Source: CAWBLP01 sp963721065
GTDB taxonomy: Bacteria > Pseudomonadota > Alphaproteobacteria > Acetobacterales > Acetobacteraceae
Assembly: GCA_963721065.1 (NCBI GenBank)
Contig: CAVRHO010000002.1
Span: forward strand, 1,373,539 to 1,437,538
Direction: 5' to 3'
Length of the DNA: 64,000 nucleotides
In this document: in pieces, positions 14,483 through 23,499 of the stretch
How positions within the stretch are numbered: position 1 is the first letter of the stretch
Layout: every line of letters starts with the position of its first letter
Translations under genes and position numbers: made by a program
Notes under the pieces: generated by a model
The model's database searches: none
What the model saw: only the letters and a program-made list of their open reading frames with translations
What the model was told of the DNA's origin: nothing

Positions 14483-15074
14483 CCTGCGCATCACCTGCGC
14501 GCGTGTCGTGTCGGCAGGGAAGCGATCGCCATCCGGCGCGTTGGACGGATGAAGGCCCGATACGGATCGAATCGGCGCGTTCCGACGCCGCTCTACCGTG
14601 TCATGACCGGCCCGGGCGATCCGCCCCCGCCCAGGCCAGTTCGCCTGTCGTCCGGCCGCGTTGGTCGGGGGTCGATGGATGGGCCCGCCGACGACCGCGG
14701 TCGATGGCCGGGCGCGCCGATGACCACGGTAGAGGACCGAGCCCGCCGATGACCGCGGTCGATGGCCGGGCGCGTCCATGACCGCGGCAGGTGGCCGGGC
14801 CTGACCCTGGCCGCGCCTGACCCTGGCCGCGCCTGACCCTGGCCGCGCCTGACCCTGGCCGCGCCCGACCCTGGCCGCGCCTGACCCTGGCCGCGCCTGA
14901 CCCTGGCCGCGCCTGACCCTGGCCGCGCCTGACCCTGGCCGCGCCTGTCGAGGCCTGCCCGCCGATGTGTGTCGCGAATGAGGCGTGGGGCTCACCGCGA
15001 CAGGGCCGCCGAACTCATGGCGGGAACCGACCCTTGCCGCGGTTGCGCACCGGGTGGCGCTGACGGCAGAGCGG
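14483..15074. other. Repeat-rich spacer downstream of recG
   Basis: 592 bases with no gene. The first part (about 14650-14795) holds degenerate copies of a roughly 30-bp unit (GCCGATGACCGCGGTCGATG with variable ends). The second holds the 16-bp tandem array listed separately. Both strands give open frames here only because the repeats lack stops. Confidence 0.6.
14801..14944. repeat. Tandem array, nine copies of a 16-bp unit
   Basis: Nine contiguous 16-base units of consensus CTGACCCTGGCCGCGC. One copy has a T to C change (CCGACC...) and the others are identical by eye. The unit is not self-complementary and there are no spacers, so this is neither a CRISPR nor a terminator. The 16-base period is shared with the array at 25202-25281. 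Confidence 0.9.
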
Positions 15075-15284
15075 TCAGCGGGTGAACGGGTTCTTCGTCT
15101 CGGTACGACCGAACATGCGCGTCCAGGCCGCCTCGCGCATCAGTCGCCGCGGATCAGCATTCGCTGCGGGCGCCGAACCCTGTCCGTTTCCCTGGGACGC
15201 TTCCTTGCGTGCGGCTGGCTCCTTACGTGCGGCGGGCGCGGGTTTCGCTCCCGCGGGTGCGGGGGATCCCTTCTTCTTTGCCAT
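15075..15284 (-). CDS. Small Ala/Lys-rich protein, unknown function
   Basis: A 69-residue basic, low-complexity protein from ATG 15284 (MAKKKGSPAPAGAKPAPAAR...). It has a more ordered C-terminal end, RLMREAAWTRMFGRTETKNPF. An AAAGG element lies about 13-17 bases upstream of the ATG. It follows the sigma factor gene on the same strand after 44 bp, so the two could be co-transcribed. The Ala/Pro/Lys tail plus conserved-looking aromatic C-terminus suggests a real small gene, but I recognise no family. Confidence 0.5.
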   Translation of the reverse strand: MAKKKGSPAPAGAKPAPAARKEPAARKEASQGNGQGSAPAANADPRRLMREAAWTRMFGRTETKNPFTR

Positions 15285-15328
15285 GGCCGAAGACCTTTCT
15301 TCGTGGGCGTCTGCCGAAGAAAACATTA

Positions 15329-16198
15329 TCACCACCTTGGGCCGCTCGCTGTCCACTGAATCCGCAGGCCGGCGACGCCGTTGCGCCGGAAACCAGCCAG
15401 CCAGCAGGCGCAGAGCCGCCGCGCCAGCGCCATCCCCCGATGCAGCGCCGCCGGCCCGCCCTGACGTGGGGCCGAACCTGGCGCCAGGGCCGCCGTCGCG
15501 GGTGCCGCCCGCATGCCAGACAGTGCATCCACCGCCGCGCGGATCCGTCCGCGTGCCCGGTGCAGCAGCACGCGCTGGTTCTCCGGGCTGATTTCCAGCA
15601 GCGCGCAGGCGTCCTCGGCCGCGCAGCCCTCGATATCGCGCAGGATCAACACGGCGCGCTGCCCGGCCGGCAGCCGCTCGATGGCCTGCTGGACATGGTC
15701 CCACAACTGCCGCCCGCCGATGATTCGCTCCGGGTTCAGCTCGTCCCACAGCCGTGGCGGCTCGACCCAGTGCCCGTCCGGTTGGAACGCCGAACGCGGC
15801 ACCGCCCGCTCGCCCGGTTCGCCGCCGTCCAGCGCCGGCAGCGCCGTCAGCCGACCCTCGCGGCTGGCGCGGGTGCGCGCCCGATTCAGTACGATACTGA
15901 ACAGCCAGGTGGTCAGGCTGGACCGGCCCTCGAACCGGCCGATCCCGGCGAAAACCGCCAGCCAGGCATCCTGCACCACCTCCTCGGCCTGCGCCCGGCT
16001 GCCGATGACCGTCGCGGCGACCCCGACGAGCGAGCCATGCAGGCGGCGCACGAGCAGGCGATAGGCGCCCGGCTCACCCTGGCGCAGGCGAACCAGGAAA
16101 TCCGGATCGTCGAACTCGCGATTCCGTCCCGCGGTCGGGCGCAACGGCTGCTCCTGGGTCCTGCCGGCTGGAATCAGGCCGCTGAATGCCTGTAACAT
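15329..16198 (-). CDS. ECF-type RNA polymerase sigma factor (sigma-70 family)
   Basis: About 289 residues from ATG 16198; a GTG at 16228 is an alternative. Region 2 is FLVRLRQGEPGAYRLLVRRL followed by EEVVQDAWLAVFAGIGRFEG and LTTWLFSIVLNRART. Region 4 is IERLPAGQRAVLILRDIEGC, then LEISPENQRVLLHRARGRIR. It should redirect RNA polymerase to a stress or envelope regulon. About 50 residues follow region 4 (from GMRAAPATAALAPG), an unusual Ala/Arg-rich tail without recognisable features. The zinc-type anti-sigma gene lies divergently, overlapping the promoter side. That arrangement differs from the common sigma/anti-sigma co-transcribed order. Confidence 0.85.
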   Translation of the reverse strand: MLQAFSGLIPAGRTQEQPLRPTAGRNREFDDPDFLVRLRQGEPGAYRLLVRRLHGSLVGVAATVIGSRAQAEEVVQDAWLAVFAGIGRFEGRSSLTTWLFSIVLNRARTRASREGRLTALPALDGGEPGERAVPRSAFQPDGHWVEPPRLWDELNPERIIGGRQLWDHVQQAIERLPAGQRAVLILRDIEGCAAEDACALLEISPENQRVLLHRARGRIRAAVDALSGMRAAPATAALAPGSAPRQGGPAALHRGMALARRLCACWLAGFRRNGVAGLRIQWTASGPRW

Positions 16199-16257
16199 CG
16201 CCTTGCAACGGAAGTCTGACGGCTTCACACCGATTGATGCAAGCGGGAGAGTCCGTC

Positions 16258-16500
16258 GTGCCGACCTGCCGGGACATGAGCGAGCTGGTGACCGACTACC
16301 TGGAGCAGGCGCTGCCCGCGCGCACCCGGTTCGGTGTGCGCTTCCACCTGCTGGTGTGCGGGGCCTGCCGCGCCTATTTTGCGCAAATGCGCGAGACCGT
16401 GGGGTTGCTGGCCAGGCTGCCCCGCCAGCCGCCGGCCCCGGACGCCGAGGCCGGCCTGCTCGCCCGCCTGCCGCCCGCCGACGGCGAACCGCCGCTCTGA
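16258..16500 (+). CDS. Zinc-finger (zf-HC2-like) anti-sigma factor
   Basis: Small cytoplasmic protein of 80 residues starting at GTG 16258, which follows a GGGAG element. It has the anti-sigma zinc motif: Cys in PTCRDMSELVTDYL, His in RFHLLV and CGAC (H-x3-C-x2-C). The rest is a short helical tail with no membrane segment. It probably binds and holds the neighbouring ECF sigma factor and releases it on redox or zinc stress; this role is inferred from motif and position. A longer in-frame start exists at 16186, but the zinc Cys and ribosome binding site fit the shorter form. Confidence 0.75.
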   Translation: MPTCRDMSELVTDYLEQALPARTRFGVRFHLLVCGACRAYFAQMRETVGLLARLPRQPPAPDAEAGLLARLPPADGEPPL

Positions 16501-17165
16501 CCTCGGCCGTGCCATTGATCTACGTCAATGAATGGTCGGCGGCTCAGCTATTCTGCTTTCGGAATGCCTGTTAACATCGCGAGATATTGCGGCTCCTGCG
16601 GTGCATTGGCAGTGAGCCGACTCGTGCCGGGTCAGTTTAGGATGCTGTTAACGAATACAGTAGTAGTCTAGGCGCACTGGGACCGCCGCCAGACCCGGGT
16701 ACCCAGGCCACGATGCGCAGATTTTGCGCCGTCATTTCGGCTGAATGTCGACGACTCCCGCGCATCGCAGACAGTTGAGGGGTAATGGTGCCGCACGCCG
16801 TTCCATACCTGATCGTCCGGAATCAACAGTTGGTTGGCAGCCTGCATTGTGGACTGCTGACGAACATCTGGTCGTGCTGCCGGCGACCGCGCGACCCCGC
16901 CGAACCTGTCGGCATACGCCGCAGCAACCTCGTCCGCGGCTTGCGGACATCTTCCGTCACCTCATGTTCTGAATTGGCGCCGCCTTCGCGGCCAGGAAAG
17001 GAGCCCGTCGCATGGCTGAACCGCCACGCTCGACACAGGCACGTAGAATCTCACAACTCGGCGAAAAAAAATTCACGCGACAGCGGGCGCATACGCTACG
17101 CTCGGTACCATGTTGCTTAAATGCACGAGGAAATAGCGTTCTCAACCCGACCGACGGAGCGACAG
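16501..17165. other. Long leader region upstream of prkA
   Basis: 665 bases without a credible gene and less GC-rich than its surroundings. It holds the FNR-type box at 16515-16528 and two TGTTAAC heptamers (about 16570 and 16646). The prkA operon promoter should lie in this interval. I could not choose a -35/-10 pair with confidence. Confidence 0.5.
16515..16528. promoter_or_regulatory. FNR/FixK-type binding site (TTGATCTACGTCAA)
   Basis: Matches the FNR consensus TTGAT-N4-ATCAA at 9 of 10 fixed positions and is an imperfect palindrome. It sits just after the anti-sigma gene and about 640 bp before prkA, so the direct target is uncertain. A promoter for the PrkA-YeaH-SpoVR operon between this box and 17165 would be consistent. 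Confidence 0.5.
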
Positions 17166-19112
17166 ATGCAAATGGTCGATGATCTGTTCGCCAGTTACGC
17201 GCGCAGCTTCGAGGCAACCCGCGAAGCCGAGATGTCGCTGGCCGAATATCTGGAAGCTTGCCGCGAGAACCCGATGATGTACGCCACCGCGACCGAGCGC
17301 CTGCTCGCCGCGATAGGCGAACCGGAGATGGTGGATACGTCGAAGGATGCACGCCTCGGGCGCATCTTCATGAACCGCACCATCCGGGTGTACCCCGCCT
17401 TCAACGAGTTCTACGGCATGGAGGAGACGATCGAGCGCATCGTCGGCTTCCTTCGCCACGCCGCGCAGGGGCTCGAGGAGCGCAAGCAGATCCTCTACCT
17501 GCTGGGTCCGGTCGGCGGCGGCAAGTCGTCACTCGCCGAGCGGTTGAAGGCACTGATGGAAGTGCATCCGGTTTATGTGCTGAAGGCCGGCAGCCAGGTC
17601 AGCCCGGTGTTCGAAAGCCCGCTGGGCCTGTTCGATCCCGAGCGCATGGGTGGTCTGCTGGAGGATCGCTACGGCATTCCCCGGCGGCGCCTGAGCGGGC
17701 TGATGAGCCCGTGGTGCATCAAGCGCCTGGATGAGTTCAACGGCGATATCTCGCAGTTCCGTGTGCAGCGGCTGGTACCCTCGCGCCTGCGCCAGATCGC
17801 CATCGCCAAGACCGAGCCGGGTGACGAAAACAACCAGGACATCTCGTCACTGGTCGGCAAGGTTGATATCCGCAAGCTGGAGCTGCACGCGCAGAACGAT
17901 CCGGATGCCTACAGCTATTCCGGCGGCCTGAACCGCGCCAACCAGGGCATGCTCGAGTTCGTCGAGATGTTCAAGGCGCCGATCAAGATGCTGCATCCGT
18001 TGCTGACCGCGACGCAGGAAGGCAATTACATTGGCACCGAAAACATCGGCGCCATCCCGTTCGGCGGCATCATCATGGCGCACTCCAACGAGGCGGAGTG
18101 GCAGAGCTTCAAGAACAACCGCAACAATGAAGCCTTCATCGACCGTATCTTCGTCATCAAGGTGCCGTACTGCCTGCGCGTCACCGAGGAGCAGCGGATC
18201 TACGACAAGCTGATCACCAGCTCCGAGCTGGCCGAGGCGCCGTGCGCCCCGGCGACGCTGGAGATGCTGGCGCGGTTTTCGGTACTGACCCGGCTGCGCC
18301 GGCACGAAAACTCCACCCTGTATTCCAAGATGCGCGTCTATGACGGCGAAAGCCTGAAGGAGACCGACCCGCGCGCGCGCAGCCTGCAGGAATACAAGGA
18401 CGCCGCCGGAGTCGAGGAAGGCATGGACGGGGCCTCCACGCGCTTCGCATTCAAGGTGCTTGCCGCGACGTTCAACCACGACACCACCGAAGTGGCGGCC
18501 GACCCGGTGCACCTGATGTATGTGCTGGAGCAGGCGATCCGTCGCGAGCAGTTGCCGCAGGAAACCGAGAAACGTTACCTGGAGTTCATAAAAGGTGAAC
18601 TGGCGCCGCGTTACGCGGAGTTTATCGGCAATGAGATCCAGAAGGCTTATCTGGAATCGTATAGCGACTACGGCCAGAACCTGTTCGATCGCTACGTCGC
18701 CTATGCCGATGCCTGGATCGAGGATATCGATTTCAAGGATGCGGACACCGGCCAGTTGATGAACCGCGAACTGCTGAACCAGGAGCTGACCAAGATCGAG
18801 AAGCCCGCCGGGATCGCCAACCCGAAGGACTTCCGCAACGAGGTCGTGAAGTTCAGCCTGCGGGCGCGGGCGAACAACAACGGCAAGAACCCGTCCTGGA
18901 CGAGCTACGAGAAGATCCGCGAGGTTATCGAACGGCGGATGTTCAGCCAGGTCGAGGAATTGCTGCCGGTGATCAGCTTCGGCTCGAAGAAGGACAGCGA
19001 AACCGAGAAGAAGCACACCGAATTCGTCGATCGCATGACCGCACGCGGCTACACCGAGCGGCAGGTCCGCCGGCTGGTCGAGTGGTACATGCGGGTGAAA
19101 CAGGCAGGATAA
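17166..19112 (+). CDS. prkA: PrkA family serine protein kinase / AAA ATPase (YeaG-like)
   Basis: 648 residues from ATG 17166, which has GGAG about 8 bases upstream; an ATG at 17121 lacks a ribosome site. Cytoplasmic stress-response protein: N-terminal PrkA AAA domain with Walker A GPVGGGKSSLAERLK (near residue 115) and a long PrkA-specific region (SSLVGKVDIRKLELHAQND, AYSYSGGLNRANQGMLEFVE), then the kinase-like C-domain. In E. coli YeaG works with YeaH in nitrogen-starvation and stationary-phase stress. Here prkA, a YeaH homologue and spoVR follow in one operon, the conserved trio. The frame is intact throughout. Confidence 0.95.
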   Translation: MQMVDDLFASYARSFEATREAEMSLAEYLEACRENPMMYATATERLLAAIGEPEMVDTSKDARLGRIFMNRTIRVYPAFNEFYGMEETIERIVGFLRHAAQGLEERKQILYLLGPVGGGKSSLAERLKALMEVHPVYVLKAGSQVSPVFESPLGLFDPERMGGLLEDRYGIPRRRLSGLMSPWCIKRLDEFNGDISQFRVQRLVPSRLRQIAIAKTEPGDENNQDISSLVGKVDIRKLELHAQNDPDAYSYSGGLNRANQGMLEFVEMFKAPIKMLHPLLTATQEGNYIGTENIGAIPFGGIIMAHSNEAEWQSFKNNRNNEAFIDRIFVIKVPYCLRVTEEQRIYDKLITSSELAEAPCAPATLEMLARFSVLTRLRRHENSTLYSKMRVYDGESLKETDPRARSLQEYKDAAGVEEGMDGASTRFAFKVLAATFNHDTTEVAADPVHLMYVLEQAIRREQLPQETEKRYLEFIKGELAPRYAEFIGNEIQKAYLESYSDYGQNLFDRYVAYADAWIEDIDFKDADTGQLMNRELLNQELTKIEKPAGIANPKDFRNEVVKFSLRARANNNGKNPSWTSYEKIREVIERRMFSQVEELLPVISFGSKKDSETEKKHTEFVDRMTARGYTERQVRRLVEWYMRVKQAG

Positions 19113-19145
19113 CCGGCCAAAGTCCGGTGAAGGACCGAACGCCAT

Positions 19146-20453
19146 ATGCATATCGTCGATCGTCGCCTCAACCCCGGCGGAAAGAACCTGGCCAACCGCC
19201 AGCGCTTCATGCGCCGAGCCAAATCCTTGATTCGGAAGGCGGTGCACGAAAGCTCCGGCAGCCGCAGCATCAAGGATGCCGACCAGGCGGGTGAGGTCTC
19301 GCTGCCGGCGCAGGGCGTGCACGAGCCGTCCTTCCACCGCAGCGCGAGCGGCGGCATTCGCGATCACCTGCTGCCGGGCAACAAGGAGTACCTGGAGGGC
19401 GACACGATACCCCGCCCTCCGGGTGGCTCCGGCGGCGGCGGATCGGAAGGCAGTCCGGATGGCGAAGGCCAGGACGACTTCCGCTTCGCCCTGTCGCAGG
19501 ACGAATTCGTGGACCTGTTCCTGGAAGACCTGGAACTGCCCGACCTGGCCAAGCGCCGCGTCGTCAGTGCCGAGGCGGTGAGCTGGAACCGGGCCGGTTA
19601 CTCGGTCAGTGGCTCGCCGGCCAACCTGGCGCTGATGCGCACGGTGCGGAACAGCCTGTCGCGCCGGATCGCGTTGCGCCGGCCGAAGACCGCCGAAATC
19701 CAGGAATTGCGGGACGAGATCGAGGCGCTGGAGGGCGACCCCGGCCAGCGTGACCGCAAGCTGGAGCTGGAGGAGGAGCTTACCCGCAAGCTGCACCGCT
19801 CCGGGTCGATTCCGTACATCGATCCGCTCGACGTGCGCTACAAGCGGTTCGAGGCGCACCCGAAGCCGGTGGCGCAGGCGGTGATGTTCTGCCTGATGGA
19901 CGTGTCCGGCTCGATGACCGAGCACATGAAGGACCTGGCGAAAAGGTTCTACGTGCTGCTCTACATCTTCCTGAAGCGCCGCTACAAGAATGTGGACGTG
20001 GTGTTCATTCGCCACACCCACATGGCGCAGGAAGTGGACGAAGATACTTTCTTCCACTCGCCGGAAACCGGCGGCACCGTCGTATCCACCGCGCTGGAGG
20101 AAATGCAGCGCGTGGTGCAGGAACGCTACAGCCCGGACAACTGGAACATCTACGCCGCCCAGGCGTCCGACGGCGACAACACCGCCAGCGACAACGACAA
20201 GACCGCGGCGCTGCTGACAGACGTGATCCTGCCGGCCTGTCAGTACTACGCCTATCTCGAGGTCGGCCGCGATTCCGAGCACTTTCCGCCCGGTTTCATC
20301 CGCCGCGATTCCGATCTGTGGCAGACCTACAGCACCATCGTGCGCAGCGGTGCGCCGATGGCCATGCGAAAGGTGGGGCACCGGCGCGATATCTACCCGG
20401 TATTCCGCGAACTCTTCGCGAAAAAGCAAGGCTCGGAGGCCGCAACCGCATGA
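19146..20453 (+). CDS. yeaH: YeaH/DUF444 family von Willebrand A-like protein
   Basis: 435 residues. ATG 19146 has AAGGA upstream. The N-terminal region is basic (RRLNPGGKNLANRQRFMRRA) with a Gly-rich linker (PPGGSGGGGSEG near 95-105). The C-terminal half is a vWA-like domain with MIDAS motif MDVSGSMTEHM (near residue 251) and HTHMAQEVDEDTFF. Partner of PrkA in the stress operon, 33 bp downstream of it. Its TGA overlaps the spoVR start (ATGA), so expression is coupled. The biochemical role is unknown; metal-ion-dependent protein binding is likely from the MIDAS motif. Confidence 0.93.
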   Translation: MHIVDRRLNPGGKNLANRQRFMRRAKSLIRKAVHESSGSRSIKDADQAGEVSLPAQGVHEPSFHRSASGGIRDHLLPGNKEYLEGDTIPRPPGGSGGGGSEGSPDGEGQDDFRFALSQDEFVDLFLEDLELPDLAKRRVVSAEAVSWNRAGYSVSGSPANLALMRTVRNSLSRRIALRRPKTAEIQELRDEIEALEGDPGQRDRKLELEEELTRKLHRSGSIPYIDPLDVRYKRFEAHPKPVAQAVMFCLMDVSGSMTEHMKDLAKRFYVLLYIFLKRRYKNVDVVFIRHTHMAQEVDEDTFFHSPETGGTVVSTALEEMQRVVQERYSPDNWNIYAAQASDGDNTASDNDKTAALLTDVILPACQYYAYLEVGRDSEHFPPGFIRRDSDLWQTYSTIVRSGAPMAMRKVGHRRDIYPVFRELFAKKQGSEAATA

Positions 20454-22027
20454 GCATCACCCTCGGCAAACCGGTGGTCCGCGCGGAACGCCCGCTGTTC
20501 GAAGGCGCCGACTGGGAGTTCTCCACCATCCAGCGCTGCCACGAGGCGATCGAGCAGGTGGCGCGCGAGGACATGGGGCTGGACACCTACACCAACCAGA
20601 TCGAGGTGATCAGCACCGAGCAGATGCTCGACGCCTACTCCTCGATCGGCATGCCGCTGTTCTACAAGCACTGGTCGTTCGGCAAGCATTTCGCCCGGAA
20701 TGAGGCGCTGTACCGCGCCGGCATGCAGGGCCTGGCGTACGAGATCGTCATCAACTCCAACCCGTGCATCTCCTACATCATGGAGGAGAACACGGCGACG
20801 ATGCAGGCGCTGGTGATCGCGCACGCGGCGTTCGGACACAATCATTTCTTCAAGAACAATTACCTGTTTCAGCAATGGACGGATGCGGATTCCATCCTGG
20901 ACTACCTGGAATTCGCCCGCGGCTACATCATGCACTGCGAGGAACGCTTCGGCGAGGCGAATGTCGAACGCCTGCTGGACGCCGCGCACGCGCTGATGAA
21001 TCATGGCGTGCACCGCTATCCGCGCCGGCGGGCCACCGACCTGCGCCGTGAGGAGGAGCGGTCGCGCGAGCGGCGCGAACACGAAGAAAAGATGTTCAAC
21101 GACCTCTGGCGCACGCTGCCGGAGAAGGAGGACGGCCACCACGATCCGACGATCGAGGAGCGTCGCCGCGCCCTGCTGCAACTGCCGCAGGAGAACATTC
21201 TTTACTTCCTTGAAAAGACCGCGCCGCGCCTGCTGCCCTGGCAGCGCGAGATCCTGCGCATCGTGCGCAACATCGCGCAGTATTTCTACCCACAGTCGCA
21301 GACCAAGGTGATGAACGAGGGCTGCGCCACGTATTGTCACTACACCATCATGAACCGGTTGCATCAGAAAGGATTGCTGACCGACGGGGCGATGGTGGAG
21401 TTCCTGCGGTCCCACACCAACGTGGTGTTCCAGCCGGAATTCGACGATCCGCGCTACTCGGGCATCAATCCCTACGCGCTGGGCTTCGCCATGATGCAGG
21501 ATATCGAGCGCATCTGCACCGAGCCCACCGCCGAGGACCAGCAGTGGTTCCCGGCGATCGCCGGCAACGGCGAGCCCATGGCGGTGCTGCGCGACGTCTG
21601 GGCGAATTTCCGGGACGAGAGCTTCATCCTTCAGTACCTCAGCCCGAAGCTGATCCGTCAGTTCGGCCTGTTCCACGTGGTGGACGACGCCAACGAGCCG
21701 CATCTGCGGGTCGAGGCCATCCACGACGAGCGCGGCTACCGCCGCATCCAGCGCTCCCTGGCTCGGCAGTACGACGTCGCCTGGACCACGCCCGACATCC
21801 AGGTGGTGGACGTGAACCTCAGCGGCGACCGCCGACTGATCCTGCACCACCGCGCGCTGAACCGCGTCCTGCTGGAGGAGCGCGACACCCGCATGGTGCT
21901 GCAGCACCTGGCGGACCTGTGGGGCTACGACGTGCTGATGAAGGAGGTCGATCCCGGCACCGACGCGGTGCTGAAGGAACACGCCGCCACCCCCCGCGGC
22001 GCCATCATCCAGCCGGACGCGCTGTAG
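20450..22027 (+). CDS. spoVR: SpoVR family protein
   Basis: 525 residues from ATG 20450, overlapping the yeaH stop by four bases. Conserved SpoVR features: SSIGMPLFYKHWSFGKHF, YEIVINSNPCISYIMEEN, AHAAFGHNHFFKNN, and NEGCATYCHYTIMNRLH with conserved His and Glu residues. Named from a Bacillus sporulation gene, but in Gram-negatives it belongs with PrkA and YeaH in a non-sporulation stress operon. The molecular activity is not established. It is the third and last gene of the operon; REP-like repeats follow. Confidence 0.95.
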   Translation: MSITLGKPVVRAERPLFEGADWEFSTIQRCHEAIEQVAREDMGLDTYTNQIEVISTEQMLDAYSSIGMPLFYKHWSFGKHFARNEALYRAGMQGLAYEIVINSNPCISYIMEENTATMQALVIAHAAFGHNHFFKNNYLFQQWTDADSILDYLEFARGYIMHCEERFGEANVERLLDAAHALMNHGVHRYPRRRATDLRREEERSRERREHEEKMFNDLWRTLPEKEDGHHDPTIEERRRALLQLPQENILYFLEKTAPRLLPWQREILRIVRNIAQYFYPQSQTKVMNEGCATYCHYTIMNRLHQKGLLTDGAMVEFLRSHTNVVFQPEFDDPRYSGINPYALGFAMMQDIERICTEPTAEDQQWFPAIAGNGEPMAVLRDVWANFRDESFILQYLSPKLIRQFGLFHVVDDANEPHLRVEAIHDERGYRRIQRSLARQYDVAWTTPDIQVVDVNLSGDRRLILHHRALNRVLLEERDTRMVLQHLADLWGYDVLMKEVDPGTDAVLKEHAATPRGAIIQPDAL

Positions 22028-22459
22028 GGCAGGGGACACAGAAACCGCCGGCCGAAGCCCCCTCCCAGGGCCCGCACTCTGCGAGGCTGGGAGGGAACGG
22101 CGCCAGCGCGCTCACCGCCTGCGGTGCATGTTGAGCCACGGGACGTGCACGCCGTCGTGGTCGGCGAAGGCCGGCCATCCACGACTTTCCGGCGGCGCAT
22201 GCGGTAAAGTCGTGGGTGGCGAGCCTTCGCCCGCGACGACGTGGTTGGTTCCGCCGGTGACGACGCCCGCGACTTCGACGCCGACGCCCGCCAACGAGAC
22301 TCCCATCAGGAGGAGCTCCTTCTCCGTTCTTCCAATTCCCACGCACGCAATTCCCACGCCACGCACGCAATTCCCACACGAGGCACGCCCGGGGTTGCCC
22401 CCGACCACCCCGCCGACTAATCCCAACCGGCAACCCAGCGACCCCGGATCCCACCCAAG
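22028..22459. other. Intergenic stretch with palindromic repeat and direct repeats
   Basis: 432 bases after spoVR with no gene. It contains a REP-like palindrome (22153-22243, listed separately) and, at about 22337-22380, three closely spaced copies of CACGCAATTCCCAC. The palindrome may also terminate the spoVR operon. Confidence 0.55.
22153..22243. repeat. REP-like dispersed palindrome, copy A
   Basis: Two arms of about 35 bases face each other: GTCGTGGTCGGCGAAGGCC... and its near reverse complement ...GAGCCTTCGCCCGCGACGAC, around a short loop. The core GTGGATGGCCGGCCTTCGCC recurs in intergenic DNA at about 26.6, 33.4, 37.5, 62.4 and 63.7 kb. Confidence 0.75.
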
Positions 22460-23491
22460 ATGCCGACCATCCGCGCCCTGCAACTCCTGGCCGACCGCGA
22501 CGTCGCGCTGGTCGAACGCGACCCGCCGCCGCCCCCCGCCGCCGGCGAGGCGCAACTCCGCATCCGCGCCGTCGGCCTGAACCATATCGATGTCTGGGGC
22601 TTCCGCGGCATGGCCTTCGCCAAGCGCCAGTTCCCGCTGGCGGTCGGCGCCGAGGCCGCCGGCGAGGTCACCGCCGTCGGGCCGGGGGTGACGCACCTCG
22701 CCCCCGGCGACCGCGTGGTGCCGTTCTCCGCCCTGACCTGCGGCACCTGCAAGCCCTGCCGCGAAGGCCGCGAGAACCTGTGCGAGAACGTGCAGGGCGT
22801 CCGCGGCTTCCATATCGACGGCTTCGCCCAGGACCTGACCAACCACCCGGCCCGCCTGCTGGTGAAGATCCCTGGCCCGGTCAACTTCCAGGATGCCGCC
22901 TGTGTCGGCGTGGCCTATTCCACCGTCGAGCACATGCTGTTCGACAACGCGAAACTGGAGCCCGGCGAGACCATCCTGGTGCATGCCGGCGGGTCCGGCA
23001 TCGGCAGCATCGCCATCCGGGTGGCGAAATCGATCGGCTGCACCGTCATCACCACCGTCGGCACCGCCGACAAGGCCACCAAAGCCCAGGCGCTCGGCGC
23101 CGACCACGTGATCAACTATCGCGAAGACCGGTTCGAGGGCCGGGTCCGCCGCCTGACCGGCAAGAAGGGCGTCGATGTGGTGTTCGAGCATGTCGGCGCC
23201 GATACCTGGAACGGCTCGCTGCTGTCGCTGAAGCGCGGCGGCCGGCTGGTCACCTGCGGCGCCACCTCCGGCCCCGCCGGCAGCATCAACCTGATGCAAC
23301 TGTTCCAGCAGCAGTACCGCATCATCGGCTCCTTCGGCGCCCCGCTGTCCGCCCTGTCCCGCGCGCTGGACCGCATCGCCGGCGGCGTCCGCCCGGTGAT
23401 CGACACGGTCTATCCGCTGGACGCGTTCCGCGCCGGCCTGGAACGGCTGGAGCAGCGAAACGTGTTCGGCAAGCTGCTGGTCGAGCTCTGA
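22460..23491 (+). CDS. Zinc-type alcohol dehydrogenase / quinone oxidoreductase family protein (MDR)
   Basis: 343 residues, medium-chain dehydrogenase/reductase. The N-terminal GroES-like domain has the motif CGTCKPCREGRENLC (structural-zinc cysteines, near 93-107). It lacks an obvious full catalytic zinc set: NHIDVW stands where alcohol dehydrogenases have a Cys. The Rossmann domain has LVHAGGSGIGSIAIRVAK (near 175) and GADHVINYRED. This resembles the NADPH:quinone/zeta-crystallin-like branch that keeps the zinc lobe. The substrate cannot be told from sequence. The acyltransferase gene follows within 10 bases, so they share a transcript. Confidence 0.85.
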   Translation: MPTIRALQLLADRDVALVERDPPPPPAAGEAQLRIRAVGLNHIDVWGFRGMAFAKRQFPLAVGAEAAGEVTAVGPGVTHLAPGDRVVPFSALTCGTCKPCREGRENLCENVQGVRGFHIDGFAQDLTNHPARLLVKIPGPVNFQDAACVGVAYSTVEHMLFDNAKLEPGETILVHAGGSGIGSIAIRVAKSIGCTVITTVGTADKATKAQALGADHVINYREDRFEGRVRRLTGKKGVDVVFEHVGADTWNGSLLSLKRGGRLVTCGATSGPAGSINLMQLFQQQYRIIGSFGAPLSALSRALDRIAGGVRPVIDTVYPLDAFRAGLERLEQRNVFGKLLVEL

Positions 23492-23499
23492 TCCGTCGC

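Noticed and set aside
14801..14944. CRISPR array
   Set aside because: Units are 16 bp and contiguous with no spacers, and no cas gene is near.
12317..14995. An 892-codon minus-strand open frame across recG and the 16-bp repeats
   Set aside because: It is antisense to recG; its N-terminus is just translated tandem repeats (RGQGQARPGSGAAR type).
17847..22039. Long minus-strand open frames opposite prkA, yeaH and spoVR
   Set aside because: Shadow frames of the intact stress operon.
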